Part shown: positions 25,582-34,215 of the stretch, in pieces
How positions within the stretch are numbered: position 1 is the first letter of the stretch
How the letters are laid out: every line of letters starts with the position of its first letter
Assembly (NCBI RefSeq): GCF_030386795.1
Contig: NZ_JANUQM010000021.1
Location: 62,001 to 126,000 of the forward strand
DNA from: Streptomyces sp. S.PNR 29
GTDB lineage: Bacteria; Actinomycetota; Actinomycetes; Streptomycetales; Streptomycetaceae
DNA: 64,000 bases
Direction of reading: 5' to 3'
Translations under genes and position numbers: made by a program
Notes under the pieces: model-generated
What the model was told of the DNA's origin: nothing
The model's database searches: none
What the model saw: the letters and a program-made list of their open reading frames with translations, nothing else

Positions 25582-26924
25582 CGCACCCCCGCACGCGGAC
25601 GTACTGGCTGGAGCACGCCTGGCTCGGCACGCACGTCGAGCCCGGGGTGACCCTCGACATCAGCGACGGCCGCATCGCCGCCGTCCACACGGACGCCGTC
25701 ACCCCGCCGCCCGGCGCCGAGATCCTGCGCGGCCTGACGCTCCCGGGACTGGCCAACGCCCACAGCCACGCCTTCCACCGCGCCCTGCGCGGCACCGTCC
25801 AGGTCGGCTCCGGCACCTTCTGGACCTGGCGCGAGGTCATGTACTCCGTAGCCGAACGGCTGACCCCGGACACTTACCACGAGCTGGCACGCGCGGTGTA
25901 CGCCGAGATGGCCCTGGCCGGCATCACCGCCGTCGGCGAGTTCCACTACGTCCACCACGCCCCGGGCGGCACCCGCTACACCGACCCGAACGCGATGGGC
26001 GAGGCCCTGATCGAGGCCGCCGCCGAAGCCGGCATCCGGATCACCCTCCTCGACACCTGCTACCTCTCCTCCGGCTTCGGACAGCCGCCCACCTCCCACC
26101 AGCTCCGCTTCTCGGACGGGACGGCCGAGGCCTGGGCGGAACGCTGTTCAGTTCTCAAGGAACGGGATCACGCGCGGATCGGGGCGGCGGTCCATTCCGT
26201 ACGGGCCGTGCCCGCCGACCAGCTGACGACCGTGGCGCGGTGGGCCGGGGAGCGGCGGGCCCCGCTCCATGTGCACCTGTCCGAGCAGACCGCCGAGAAC
26301 GACGCCTGCCGGGAAGCCCACGGATGCACGCCGGCACGCCTCCTCGCCGACCACGGCGTCCTCGGGCCGCGCACCACCGGCGTCCACAACACGCACCTCA
26401 CCGACGAGGACATCGCGCTGATCGGCGGCAGCGGCACCGGCACCTGTATGTGCCCGACGACCGAGCGGGACCTCGCCGACGGCATCGGGCCCGCCGCCGC
26501 CCTGCAGCAGGCCGGCTCCCCGCTCTCCCTCGGCTCCGACAGCCACGCCGTCGTCGACCTGCTCGAAGAGGCGCGCGCGATGGAGCTGAACGAGCGCCTG
26601 CGCACCCGTACGCGAGGTCACTGGACGGCTGCGGCCCTCCTGCGGGCGGCCTCGGCCGACGGCCACGCGGCCCTCGGGTGGGGCGACGCGGGCACCATCG
26701 AGAGCGGCGCGCTCGCCGACCTCACGACGATCGCGCTCGACTCCGTCAGAACAGCGGGGCCGCCGCCGAGGCTCGGCGCCGAGACCGCCGTATTCGCCGC
26801 GACGGCAGCGGACGTACGGCACACGATCGTGGGTGGGCGGCACGTCGTACGAGACGGGGCGCACACACTCGTACCGGACGCGCCGCGGGCGCTGGCGGAC
26901 ACGATCCGAGCCCTGTACGCCTGA
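25578..26924 (+). CDS. hutF: Formimidoylglutamate deiminase
   Basis: A 448-residue amidohydrolase-superfamily enzyme that deaminates N-formimino-L-glutamate to N-formyl-L-glutamate. The metal-binding HxH is in LANAHSHAFHRALRG (about residue 56). Later ligands are in HVHLSEQTAEN and the final Asp in LGSDSHAVVDLLEE. The start GTG at 25578 overlaps the previous stop (GTGA). Having hutF rather than a direct hydrolase means that this operon uses the five-step Hut pathway, which then requires an N-formylglutamate deformylase; the preceding gene probably supplies it. Confidence 0.9.
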   Translation: MTHPRTRTYWLEHAWLGTHVEPGVTLDISDGRIAAVHTDAVTPPPGAEILRGLTLPGLANAHSHAFHRALRGTVQVGSGTFWTWREVMYSVAERLTPDTYHELARAVYAEMALAGITAVGEFHYVHHAPGGTRYTDPNAMGEALIEAAAEAGIRITLLDTCYLSSGFGQPPTSHQLRFSDGTAEAWAERCSVLKERDHARIGAAVHSVRAVPADQLTTVARWAGERRAPLHVHLSEQTAENDACREAHGCTPARLLADHGVLGPRTTGVHNTHLTDEDIALIGGSGTGTCMCPTTERDLADGIGPAAALQQAGSPLSLGSDSHAVVDLLEEARAMELNERLRTRTRGHWTAAALLRAASADGHAALGWGDAGTIESGALADLTTIALDSVRTAGPPPRLGAETAVFAATAADVRHTIVGGRHVVRDGAHTLVPDAPRALADTIRALYA

Positions 26925-26947
26925 CCACCGCCACCCACGAGGACGCC

Positions 26948-28132
26948 ATGAGCAGCAGCACCGTCATCACCAACATCGCCACGCTGGTCACCAACGACCC
27001 CTCCCTCGGTGACGGGTCCCCCCTCGGACTGGTCCGGGACGCGGCCGTCGTCATCGACGGCGACCGCATCGCGTGGACCGGTGGAACAAGCAAAGCACCC
27101 GCCACTGACAATCGGGTCGACGCGGGCGGCCGGACGGTGCTCCCGGGCTTCGTCGACTCCCACTCCCACCTGCTCTTCGCGGGCGACCGCACCGAGGAGT
27201 TCAACGCCCGCATGTCCGGCCGCCCCTACAGCGCGGGCGGCATCCGGACGACCGTCGCCGCCACCCGCGCCGCCGGCGACGAGGAACTGGAGGCCAACCT
27301 CACCCGTTACCTCGCGGAGGCCCTCCGCCAGGGCACCACGACCCTTGAGACCAAGTCCGGCTACGGCCTGACCGTCGCCGACGAGTCCCGCGCCCTGCGC
27401 ATCGCCGCCCGTCACACCGACGAGGTCACCTACCTCGGCGCCCACATCGTGGCCCCCGAGCACGCCGAGGACCCGGCCGGCCCCGCGGAGTACGTGGCGC
27501 TCGTCACCGGCGAGATGCTCGACGCCTGTGCGCCGCACGCCCGCTGGATCGACGTCTTCTGCGAGAAGGGCGCCTTCGACGGCGACCAGGCCCGCGCGAT
27601 CCTCACCGCCGGCAAGGCCCGGGGCCTGCACCCCCGCATCCACGCCAACCAGCTCTCCTACGGCCCCGGCGTGCAGCTCGCCGTCGAGCTCGACGCGGCC
27701 AGCGCCGACCACTGCACCCACCTCACGGACGCGGACGTGGACGCCCTGGCCAACAGCCGTACGGTCGCCACCCTTCTGCCCGGCGCCGAGTTCTCCACCC
27801 GCGCCGCATGGCCGAACGCCCGCCGCCTCCTCGACGCCGGGGTGACCGTCGCCCTGTCCACGGACTGCAACCCCGGCTCGTCCTTCACCTCCTCCGTCCC
27901 CTTCTGCGTCGCCCTCGCGGTACGGGACATGGGGATGACGCCGGACGAGGCGGTGTGGTCGGCCACGGCGGGCGGGGCGAAGGCCCTGCGCCGCGACGAC
28001 ATCGGCCGCCTCACGCCGGGCGCGTACGCCGACCTGGCGCTGCTCGACGCCCCGAGCCACGTCCACCTGGCCTACCGGCCGGGAGTTCCGCTGGTGTCCG
28101 GGGTGTGGCGGCGGGGCGTACGGGTCGTCTGA
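26948..28132 (+). CDS. hutI: Imidazolonepropionase
   Basis: A 394-residue amidohydrolase that opens the ring of 4-imidazolone-5-propionate to N-formimino-L-glutamate, step three of histidine degradation. The HxH motif is in GFVDSHSHLLFAGDRTEEF (about residue 70). The Lys/Tyr region ETKSGYGLT and the later metal sites (GAHIVAPEH, HANQLSYGPG) match the family, as does the Asp in STDCNPGSS. The ATG has GAGGA just upstream. It lies 23 bp after hutF and ends at a strong bidirectional hairpin. Confidence 0.94.
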   Translation: MSSSTVITNIATLVTNDPSLGDGSPLGLVRDAAVVIDGDRIAWTGGTSKAPATDNRVDAGGRTVLPGFVDSHSHLLFAGDRTEEFNARMSGRPYSAGGIRTTVAATRAAGDEELEANLTRYLAEALRQGTTTLETKSGYGLTVADESRALRIAARHTDEVTYLGAHIVAPEHAEDPAGPAEYVALVTGEMLDACAPHARWIDVFCEKGAFDGDQARAILTAGKARGLHPRIHANQLSYGPGVQLAVELDAASADHCTHLTDADVDALANSRTVATLLPGAEFSTRAAWPNARRLLDAGVTVALSTDCNPGSSFTSSVPFCVALAVRDMGMTPDEAVWSATAGGAKALRRDDIGRLTPGAYADLALLDAPSHVHLAYRPGVPLVSGVWRRGVRVV

Positions 28133-28164
28133 GCGGTCCCCGCGGACGTCTGTCCGGGCACGCG

Positions 28165-28206
28165 CCGAAGGGCGACCGGCCGTCGACGGGTCAGGTCGCC
28201 CTTCGG
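28165..28206. terminator. Bidirectional hairpin between hutI and the sigma factor gene
   Basis: CCGAAGGGCGACC/GGTCGCCCTTCGG forms a perfect 13-bp stem with a 16-base loop between convergent genes. Confidence 0.85.
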
Positions 28207-28225
28207 AAGTCCGTGGAGGACCGCC

Positions 28226-29140
28226 TTACTCCTCCAGTGTCAGCCCCTTGCGCAGCCGTACCAGCGTCCGCGACAGCAGCCGCGACACGTGCATCTGGGA
28301 GATGCCGAGCTCGTCGCCGATCTCCGACTGGGTCATGCCCGCGACGAAGCGCAGGGAGAGGATCTTCCGGTCCCGGTGCGGGAGTTCGGCGATCAGCGGC
28401 TTCAACGACTCGACGTACTCGATGCCTTCGAGTCCGTGGTCCTCGTAGCCGATGCGGTCCGCGAGCGCGCCCTCGGCGTCGTCCTCCTCCGGCTGGGCGT
28501 CCAGCGAGGAGGCGGTGTAGGCGTTCGACGCCGCCATGCCCTCGACGACCTCGTCGTTGGAGATGCCCAGACGCTCGGCCAGTTCGGCCACCGTCGGGGC
28601 GCGGTCCAGCTTCTGAGCCAGCTCGTCACCGGCCTTGGCCAGGTCGAGCCGGAGTTCCTGCAGCCGGCGCGGTACGCGGACGGACCACGAGGTGTCCCGG
28701 AAGAACCGCTTGATCTCGCCGACGATGGTTGGCATCGCGAAAGTGGGGAACTCCACTCCGCGGGAGAGTTCGAAGCGGTCGATCGCCTTGATCAGGCCGA
28801 TGGTGCCGACCTGGATGATGTCCTCCATCGGCTCGCTGCGCGAGCGGAAGCGGGAGGCGGCGAACTTGACCAGGGCGAGGTTGAGTTCGACGAGCGTGTT
28901 GCGGACGTACGAGTACTCGTGGGTGCCTTCCTCCAGCGATTCCAGGCGCTCGAAGAGGGTCTTGGACAGGGCCCGCGCGTCCACGGGGCCGACCTCGTCG
29001 TACGGGGGGATGTCCGGAAGCCCGGCGAGTACGTCGTCCTGGTCGACGAGTACGTCGTGCTGCTCGATGGGATCCAGATGTTCCGGGAGGGGTGTCGACG
29101 TCGCTTTCTGGGTACGCGATGCGTCGAGCCGGGGTGACAT
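28226..29140 (-). CDS. sigI: SigB/SigF-family RNA polymerase sigma factor
   Basis: A 304-residue stress sigma factor. Region 2 (about 88-160) has EDIIQVGTIGLIKAIDRFELSRG. Region 3 follows near 170-230 (APTVAELAERLGIS), and region 4 closes the protein with LSLRFVAGMTQSEIGDELG and the recognition helix MHVSRLLSRTLVRLR. The ATG at 29140 is set by GGAGGA five bases upstream; earlier in-frame ATGs lack one. The symbol sigI is from remembered synteny with S. coelicolor and is tentative. The divergent STAS and kinase genes make a partner-switching set. A GGGTAG on the minus strand (29248-29253) could be a self-recognised -10. Confidence 0.88.
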   Translation of the reverse strand: MSPRLDASRTQKATSTPLPEHLDPIEQHDVLVDQDDVLAGLPDIPPYDEVGPVDARALSKTLFERLESLEEGTHEYSYVRNTLVELNLALVKFAASRFRSRSEPMEDIIQVGTIGLIKAIDRFELSRGVEFPTFAMPTIVGEIKRFFRDTSWSVRVPRRLQELRLDLAKAGDELAQKLDRAPTVAELAERLGISNDEVVEGMAASNAYTASSLDAQPEEDDAEGALADRIGYEDHGLEGIEYVESLKPLIAELPHRDRKILSLRFVAGMTQSEIGDELGISQMHVSRLLSRTLVRLRKGLTLEE

Positions 29141-29297
29141 GATGTCCTCCATCGTTCTCGGCATACGGCTGCCGAAGCCCATTAGGTGCACTGCGGTGTG
29201 CGGCGCCTCCAAAGCCGGCCGTGTTCGGTTACGTGTCTCTACTAGCCCTACCCGCTTCCCTGAGCCCACCGCAAGTGTGTTCTGTGTGGATATGTCC

Positions 29298-29321
29298 GTT
29301 TGTGTGGGGTTGTTCGGGTGT
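29298..29321 (+). promoter_or_regulatory. SigB-type promoter before the STAS gene
   Basis: GTTT-N14-GGGTGT fits the SigB/SigF-family pattern (GTTT, 14-15 bp, GGGTAT/C), with one mismatch in the -10. It would start transcription near 29330, about 65 bases before the STAS start codon. Confidence 0.5.
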
Positions 29322-29394
29322 CGGAGTGTGGAGGGAAGGCGTAGTGTTCGAGGGCGTCAGCAAGCAGCCACGGACGTCGGGAGAGAGAGACGGC

Positions 29395-29772
29395 ATGGAC
29401 CGCGGGACGGTCGGCAGCGCACAGTCGGGCCGGCTTCTGGTGGAGGTGCGGGAAGAGGGCCCTAGTGCCGTCGTGACCCCGGCGGGTGAGTTGGATCACC
29501 ACACCGCCGATCTGTTGCGTGAGCCACTCGATGACTGCCTCGCCAAGGGATTCAACCGGCTCGTCATCGACTGCGCACGTCTGGAGTTCTGTGACTCCAC
29601 GGGGCTCAACGTGCTGCTCGGTGCGCGCCTGAAGGCGGAGGCCGCGGGGGGCGGGGTGCACCTGGTGGGGATGCAGCCCGTGGTGGCGCGTGTGTTCGAG
29701 ATCACGGGGGCCGACGCGGTCTTCACGGTGCACGACACGCTTGAGGCGGCACTGGCCGACGAATCCGGCTGA
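29395..29772 (+). CDS. STAS-domain anti-sigma factor antagonist
   Basis: A 125-residue RsbV/SpoIIAA-like protein that, when dephosphorylated, binds the anti-sigma kinase and frees the sigma factor. The STAS fold covers about residues 15-120. The phosphorylatable serine is in FCDSTGLNVLL, the canonical DSTG motif. The ATG at 29395 follows GGAGAG; a GTG at 29344 in frame is possible but lacks support. Likely partners are the divergent sigma factor and the kinase encoded 270 bp downstream. Confidence 0.9.
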   Translation: MDRGTVGSAQSGRLLVEVREEGPSAVVTPAGELDHHTADLLREPLDDCLAKGFNRLVIDCARLEFCDSTGLNVLLGARLKAEAAGGGVHLVGMQPVVARVFEITGADAVFTVHDTLEAALADESG

Positions 29773-29840
29773 GTAGGTACGTCGGGTCGGCGGCGAGCCC
29801 CTGGCGTCCCCTGGTGATCGGCGTTGCCCTCCCGTCACGT

Positions 29841-29865
29841 GTTTAGTGCGGAAATAGGGGGGTGT
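29841..29865 (+). promoter_or_regulatory. SigB-type promoter before the RsbW-like kinase gene
   Basis: GTTT-N15-GGGTGT followed by TCGG closely repeats the element upstream of the STAS gene (GTTT-N14-GGGTGT-CGG). Transcription would start near 29873, giving a leader of about 170 bases that contains tandem repeats. Confidence 0.5.
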
Positions 29866-29960
29866 TCGGTCGGTCCGGTCGGGCAGGAGACATCCTGAAC
29901 CTGTCGGCTGCCGGGGGTGGCGGGGACGCTGTGGAACTGACACACCGCCCTACTGCGTAA

Positions 29961-30003
29961 CTGGCTGTGTACGACTGACTGTGCAACGACTGACTGTGTA
30001 CGA
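29961..30003 (+). repeat. Three tandem 14-15 bp repeats in the kinase-gene leader
   Basis: Copies at 29961-29974, 29975-29989 and 29990-30003 follow CTGACTGTGTACGA, the first with one change and the second with a substitution plus a one-base insertion. They end about 40 bp before the start codon of the anti-sigma gene. Confidence 0.8.
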
Positions 30004-30045
30004 CTTTTGAATCGTGAACTGGTGAATCGGTGAGGTGAAGCGCTG

Positions 30046-30621
30046 ATGAGCACCACCCGGCCCTACTCGCCGGGCGACCGCGGTCCGGAGCCCAGCGGCG
30101 CTTCCGGGGCGTCCGAGGGGGGCGTGTCGGCGGGAGCGTCGGAAGGTGGCGTGCCCGCGACCGGGGCGTCGGAGGCAGGCGGGGCCGGGTCGTCGCCCGC
30201 GCCGCCGGCGGGCCGGCAGGTCCGCAGACTGAGCTTCGACGGCGAGAGCGGTGTCGTGCCGCTCGCCCGCGACTTCACCCGCCAGGCGCTGTACGCGTGG
30301 GGCTGGCTGCCCGCCGCCACGGCCGACCAGCGGGCCGCCGCCGAGGACGTACTGCTGGTCGTCTCCGAGCTGGTCACCAACGCCTGTCTGCACGCGGAGG
30401 GGCCGGACGAGCTGTGGATCGCCTGCGACAAGAAGGTGATCCGGATCGAGGTCACCGACCGGGGTGTCGGCCAGCCGGCACCTCGTACCCCGCACCGCGC
30501 GGGGCGCCCGGGCGGCCACGGCATGTTCATCGTGCAGCGGCTGTGCTTGGACTGGGGCGTCGTACGGACCCCGGGAGTCGCGGGCAAGACCGTGTGGGCG
30601 GAGCTGGGGGCACCCGCCTGA
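30046..30621 (+). CDS. RsbW-like anti-sigma factor / serine kinase
   Basis: A 191-residue protein with a GHKL ATPase fold at about 60-185: N-box SELVTNACLHA, G1 box EVTDRGVGQPA, and the glycine-rich G2 region RPGGHGMFIVQRLC. RsbW-type proteins hold a SigB-family sigma factor and phosphorylate the STAS antagonist. The first 55 residues are a disordered extension with repeated GASEGGV-type units, absent from the classical family. The ATG follows GAGGTG. Its 3' end overlaps the first unit of a tandem repeat. Confidence 0.87.
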   Translation: MSTTRPYSPGDRGPEPSGASGASEGGVSAGASEGGVPATGASEAGGAGSSPAPPAGRQVRRLSFDGESGVVPLARDFTRQALYAWGWLPAATADQRAAAEDVLLVVSELVTNACLHAEGPDELWIACDKKVIRIEVTDRGVGQPAPRTPHRAGRPGGHGMFIVQRLCLDWGVVRTPGVAGKTVWAELGAPA

Positions 30622-30689
30622 GGCATCCGCCCAAGATGCCCGTCTGAGGATCCGCCCAAGGTGCCCGCCTGAGACGTCCGCCCAAGGCT
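30612..30689 (+). repeat. Three tandem 25-27 bp repeats at the 3' end of the kinase gene
   Basis: Units at 30612-30637, 30638-30662 and 30663-30689 follow GCCCGCCTGAGGCATCCGCC + CAAGRT. The first unit includes the kinase stop codon, so the array duplicates the end of the gene; CCTGA or TCTGA recurs in each copy. Confidence 0.8.
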
Positions 30690-30880
30690 CCCGGCCGGGG
30701 AGGCAGCTCCGTGTGCGCCGGAGCCTCACCTCGGATTACCCGCGGTCACCTTCTCCGCTCGCCCCCCTTCTCCTGCGCGCCGGATCGCCGCGATTCCGGC
30801 GTGCGACGTGTCTTCCCTCCTCACGGCGCCGGGCGTACCTTGACGGCCCGATCTGATGCGCCGTCAGGAATGAGGGGACC

Positions 30881-31579
30881 GTGTCGTACCAGAAGCGAAC
30901 CGCCGCGCTCGCGTCCGTCGCGGCCCTGGCCGGCTCGGCGGTGTTGATGGCCGCCCCCGCTGCCCGGGCCGAGGTCGTCGAGGTCAACTACCAGTGCAGG
31001 ACGCCCATCGGTGACAAGAGCGCCGTCTCGCCCATCGACATCAAGGGCGTGCAGAGCGGCAGCGGCTACAAAATCACCATGTCGTGGCAGAAGGGCGTCT
31101 CCTCCAGCCCGGTCGAACTGGGCAAGGGCGCGATGAACCCGAGCGCGACCATCGCGCTGGGCGGGGCCGACAACGGCACGCTGACGGTGACGGGTCCGCC
31201 GAACCAGGCGAAGATACCGGCGAACACCCCCATCAAGATCGACGACCTGAGCGGCACGTACACACCGAAGAAGACCGGCGAGGTCACCTTCACGGCGGGC
31301 GTGCTCACCATCAAGGCCCTCGGTACCACGACCACCTGCACGCCGACGAACGACCCGGGCCCGTCGCTGACCCTCGACGTCACCGCCGCGAGCGGCGGCG
31401 GAGCCACCGGCTCCACCCAGAGCGGCTCCGGCTCCGGCTCCGGCTCCGAGCTGTCCCGAACCGGCCCCGAGGACTCCGCGATCGCCCTCGGCACGCTCGG
31501 CGGCACGGTGCTGCTCGCGGGCGCGGCGGGCGCGCTGTGGCTGACCCGGCGCAACCAGCCGGCGCGGGCCCGCCGCTGA
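30881..31579 (+). CDS. Secreted, C-terminally membrane-anchored protein
   Basis: A 232-residue exported protein. The signal peptide (about 1-30) ends AAPAARA-E. A beta-rich ectodomain with three cysteines follows (about 32-165), then a Gly/Ser linker, an LSRTGPED segment, a membrane helix (about 199-222) and a basic tail. That C-terminus looks like a sortase signal but deviates from the Streptomyces class E LAxTG pattern, so it may be a plain membrane anchor. The GTG at 30881 starts the signal peptide. Ligand unknown; paired with the next exported protein 66 bp downstream. Confidence 0.75.
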   Translation: MSYQKRTAALASVAALAGSAVLMAAPAARAEVVEVNYQCRTPIGDKSAVSPIDIKGVQSGSGYKITMSWQKGVSSSPVELGKGAMNPSATIALGGADNGTLTVTGPPNQAKIPANTPIKIDDLSGTYTPKKTGEVTFTAGVLTIKALGTTTTCTPTNDPGPSLTLDVTAASGGGATGSTQSGSGSGSGSELSRTGPEDSAIALGTLGGTVLLAGAAGALWLTRRNQPARARR

Positions 31580-31645
31580 CGGCACCCGCCGCCGTACGGC
31601 GGTTGAACCCCCGTATCCGAGCGTCGAGTCGACGGGAGCGGTGAC

Positions 31646-32683
31646 GTGAACGGCACAGTGCGGATTCCGGCGGTGCTCGTGCTGGTCCTGGTACTGCTGA
31701 CGGGGGCGGTGTCCGCGGCCGCGGCCGAGGGCCCCGCGGTGCGGCTCTCCGAGTCGCAGGCGGGGGCGGGCGGCGCGGTCACCGTCACCGGCAGCGGCTG
31801 GCGCCCCCGTGCCCTGCTGATGCTGCTGATCTGCGGCCAGTCCGTGGCGTCCCGGGGCGTGACCGGTGGCACCGACTCCTGCGCCAACGCCGACGGCAGA
31901 GCCGTCACCACCGACGCCGAGGGCCGCTTCCGCAGGACGCTGCCGGTCGCCGAGCCCCCGGTGCCCTGCCCGTGCGTGGTGCACGTGGCCACGGTGACCG
32001 GCCCGAAGGCGGAGGCCGACGCGGCCTTCCAGGTCGCCGGGCACGCCGTGGAACCGCTGCCCGCGGAGCCTGCCGGCGGCCGCCTGTCCGTCCTCACCGA
32101 CACCCGGCTGGAGGGCTCCGACGGCCTGCTCACCTGGTTCGGTTCACCGCCCTCCCGCACCCTCGTCCTCACCGTCGGCAACGTCGGCACGTCAGCCGTG
32201 AAGAACCCGGTCTTCCGGGTCGGCACCTCCCACGGCGTGTTCGCGCCGCAGTGGGAGGAACAGCGCTGGCGCGGCACCGTCCAGCCCGGCGGCAAGGCGC
32301 GGATCGAGCTGCCGGTCGAGCTGGCGGCCGGGGCGCACGGCGACTACACCGTGACGCTCGCCTACGGCGGGAAGGTCCTCGCCGAACAGCCCTGGGACGT
32401 GGGCCGGCCCTGGGGCGTGACGCTGTTCTGGATCCTGACCTGCCTGGTCGTGCCGGCGGCCGTGTTCCGCGCCGGGATGGCCGCGGTGAACCGCGTACGG
32501 CCGCGCCCCGCCACCGTCGCCGGCCGCCACCGCGGGCTGCGCCTGCCCGCACCGGCCCTGCGCCTGTGGGGGCCGGCCTCTCCGGATCAGGCACCTTCCA
32601 GCCCCGCGCCCCTGCCGTGGTTCACCCCGGACTCGGATCCGGCACCTGTCCCGGAAACCCCGGAGGGCCACCGCACCCAGTGA
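31646..32683 (+). CDS. Exported single-span protein of unknown function
   Basis: A 345-residue protein. A signal peptide (about 1-27) is followed by an Ig-like segment (AVTVTGSGWRPRALL) with a cysteine-rich patch (PVPCPCVVH). A second beta domain covers about 140-255 (TLVLTVGNVGTSAVKNPVFRV). One membrane helix lies at about 258-280, and the cytoplasmic tail is basic and proline-rich. It is probably cotranscribed with the preceding exported protein. GGGAGC precedes the GTG. No named family recognised. Confidence 0.72.
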   Translation: MNGTVRIPAVLVLVLVLLTGAVSAAAAEGPAVRLSESQAGAGGAVTVTGSGWRPRALLMLLICGQSVASRGVTGGTDSCANADGRAVTTDAEGRFRRTLPVAEPPVPCPCVVHVATVTGPKAEADAAFQVAGHAVEPLPAEPAGGRLSVLTDTRLEGSDGLLTWFGSPPSRTLVLTVGNVGTSAVKNPVFRVGTSHGVFAPQWEEQRWRGTVQPGGKARIELPVELAAGAHGDYTVTLAYGGKVLAEQPWDVGRPWGVTLFWILTCLVVPAAVFRAGMAAVNRVRPRPATVAGRHRGLRLPAPALRLWGPASPDQAPSSPAPLPWFTPDSDPAPVPETPEGHRTQ

Positions 32684-32697
32684 TGCGATGGCCCTCC
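32662..32697. terminator. Bidirectional hairpin overlapping the stop codon
   Basis: GGAGGGCCA/TGGCCCTCC, a 9-bp stem extended by CCGCA/TGCG, lies between convergent genes and includes the stop of the exported-protein gene. Confidence 0.7.
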
Positions 32698-32718
32698 CGA
32701 AGAGACCGTGGACGGACG

Positions 32719-34215
32719 TCAGCGCACGTCGCCCATGAGTTCCTTGACCTTGTTGCGGTACATCCACACCGCGACACCGGCGACCACGGCGAGCGCGGCC
32801 TCCAGGGCCACGATGCCCGTCTTGTTCAGATCGACGCCGGCGATGGAGAGCAGACCGGTCGTGGCGTCGCCGGCGGTGACGGCGAGGAACCACACGCCCA
32901 TCATCTGCGAGGCGTACTTCGCGGGCGCCATCTTCGTGGTGACCGACAGGCCGACCGGGGAGAGCAGCAGCTCACCGACGGTCTGGACGAAGTAGATCGC
33001 CACCAGCCACAGCGCGGCCGCCTTGTGGCCGCCGCCCGCGATGGACAGCGGGGCCAGGAAGAGGAAGAAGGACGCGCCGACCAGCAGCAGGCCGGAGGCG
33101 AACTTCACGATCGTGCTGGGCTCCTTGCCGCGCCGGTTCAGCGCCAGCCAGATCCAGGCGAAGACCGGGGCCAGGGCCATGATCAGAACCGGGTTGACCG
33201 ACTGGTACCAGGAGACCGGGAAGCCCCAGCCGAAGACGCTGTTCTCCGCCGACGAGTCGGCGAAGATCGACAGGGTCGAGCCGCCCTGGTCGTAGATCAT
33301 CCAGAAGACGGCCGCGGCGACGAAGAACCAGATGTACGCGGACATCTTCGACTGCTCGGCGCGGTCCAGTTCCCGGTCGCGCTTGATCCGCACCAGCACC
33401 ATCAGCGGGATGATCACGCCGAGCAGGGTCAGCGGGACCAGGATCCAGTTCAGCGTGTAGTGGCCGGAGAAGCCGACGATCGCGTAGAAGACGGTGGCGA
33501 CACCGGCCCAGATCGCGGCCTTGCGCAGCGTCGAGGCCTTCTCGTCGGCGGACAGCGGCTTCGGGACGACGCCGGAACGCTCGGCGAGGTGGCGGCTGCC
33601 GAGCAGGAACTGGGCGAGACCCAGCGCCATGCCGAGCGCGGCGAGCGCGAAGCCGAGGTGCCAGTCGACGCTCTCACCGACGGTGCCGATCACCAGCGGC
33701 GCGGCGAAGGCGCCGAGGTTGATGCCCATGTAGAAGACGGTGAAGCCACCGTCGCGGCGCGGGTCGTCCGGGCCGTCGTAGAGGTGGCCGACCATCGTGG
33801 AGATGTTGGCCTTCAGCAGACCCGAGCCGATGGCGACCAGGCCGAGGCCCGCGTAGAACGTGCCCGAGGAGGGCAGCGCCAGCGTGAGGTGGCCGAGCAT
33901 GATGACCGTGCCGGCGACGGCGACGGTCTTGCGCGGGCCCCAGACGCGGTCGCCGAACCAGCCGCCCGGCATGGCGAGCAGGTACACCAGCGACACGTAC
34001 ACCGAGTAGATCGCGGTCGCGGTGGCCGCGTTCAGGTGCAGGCCGCCCGGAGCGACGAGGTACAGCGGGAGCAGAGCCCTCATGCCGTAGTAGGAGAACC
34101 GTTCCCACATCTCGGTCATGAAGAGAGTGGCCAGACCCCGGGGGTGGCCGAAGAAGGTCTTCTCGGACCCGGGGGTGCCCGGACGGACCGAGTCCTTCGT
34201 CAGGCTGGACGCCAT
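32719..34215 (-). CDS. POT/PTR-family proton-dependent oligopeptide transporter
   Basis: A 498-residue MFS protein with 14 or so helices that imports di- and tripeptides with protons. The proton-coupling motif ExxERFxYY is present (EMWERFSYYGMRALL, near 36), as is the PTR2 signature FYMGINLGAF near 160. The ATG at 34215 follows AAGGAA; an extension of the frame to 34305 is not supported. The long leader contains a terminator-like hairpin. No peptidase gene lies beside it on the same strand. Confidence 0.92.
   Translation of the reverse strand: MASSLTKDSVRPGTPGSEKTFFGHPRGLATLFMTEMWERFSYYGMRALLPLYLVAPGGLHLNAATATAIYSVYVSLVYLLAMPGGWFGDRVWGPRKTVAVAGTVIMLGHLTLALPSSGTFYAGLGLVAIGSGLLKANISTMVGHLYDGPDDPRRDGGFTVFYMGINLGAFAAPLVIGTVGESVDWHLGFALAALGMALGLAQFLLGSRHLAERSGVVPKPLSADEKASTLRKAAIWAGVATVFYAIVGFSGHYTLNWILVPLTLLGVIIPLMVLVRIKRDRELDRAEQSKMSAYIWFFVAAAVFWMIYDQGGSTLSIFADSSAENSVFGWGFPVSWYQSVNPVLIMALAPVFAWIWLALNRRGKEPSTIVKFASGLLLVGASFFLFLAPLSIAGGGHKAAALWLVAIYFVQTVGELLLSPVGLSVTTKMAPAKYASQMMGVWFLAVTAGDATTGLLSIAGVDLNKTGIVALEAALAVVAGVAVWMYRNKVKELMGDVR

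Noticed and set aside
31440..31579. Class E sortase sorting signal in the exported protein
   Set aside because: The motif is LSRTG rather than LAxTG and no sortase gene is in the window; called a membrane anchor with this as an alternative.
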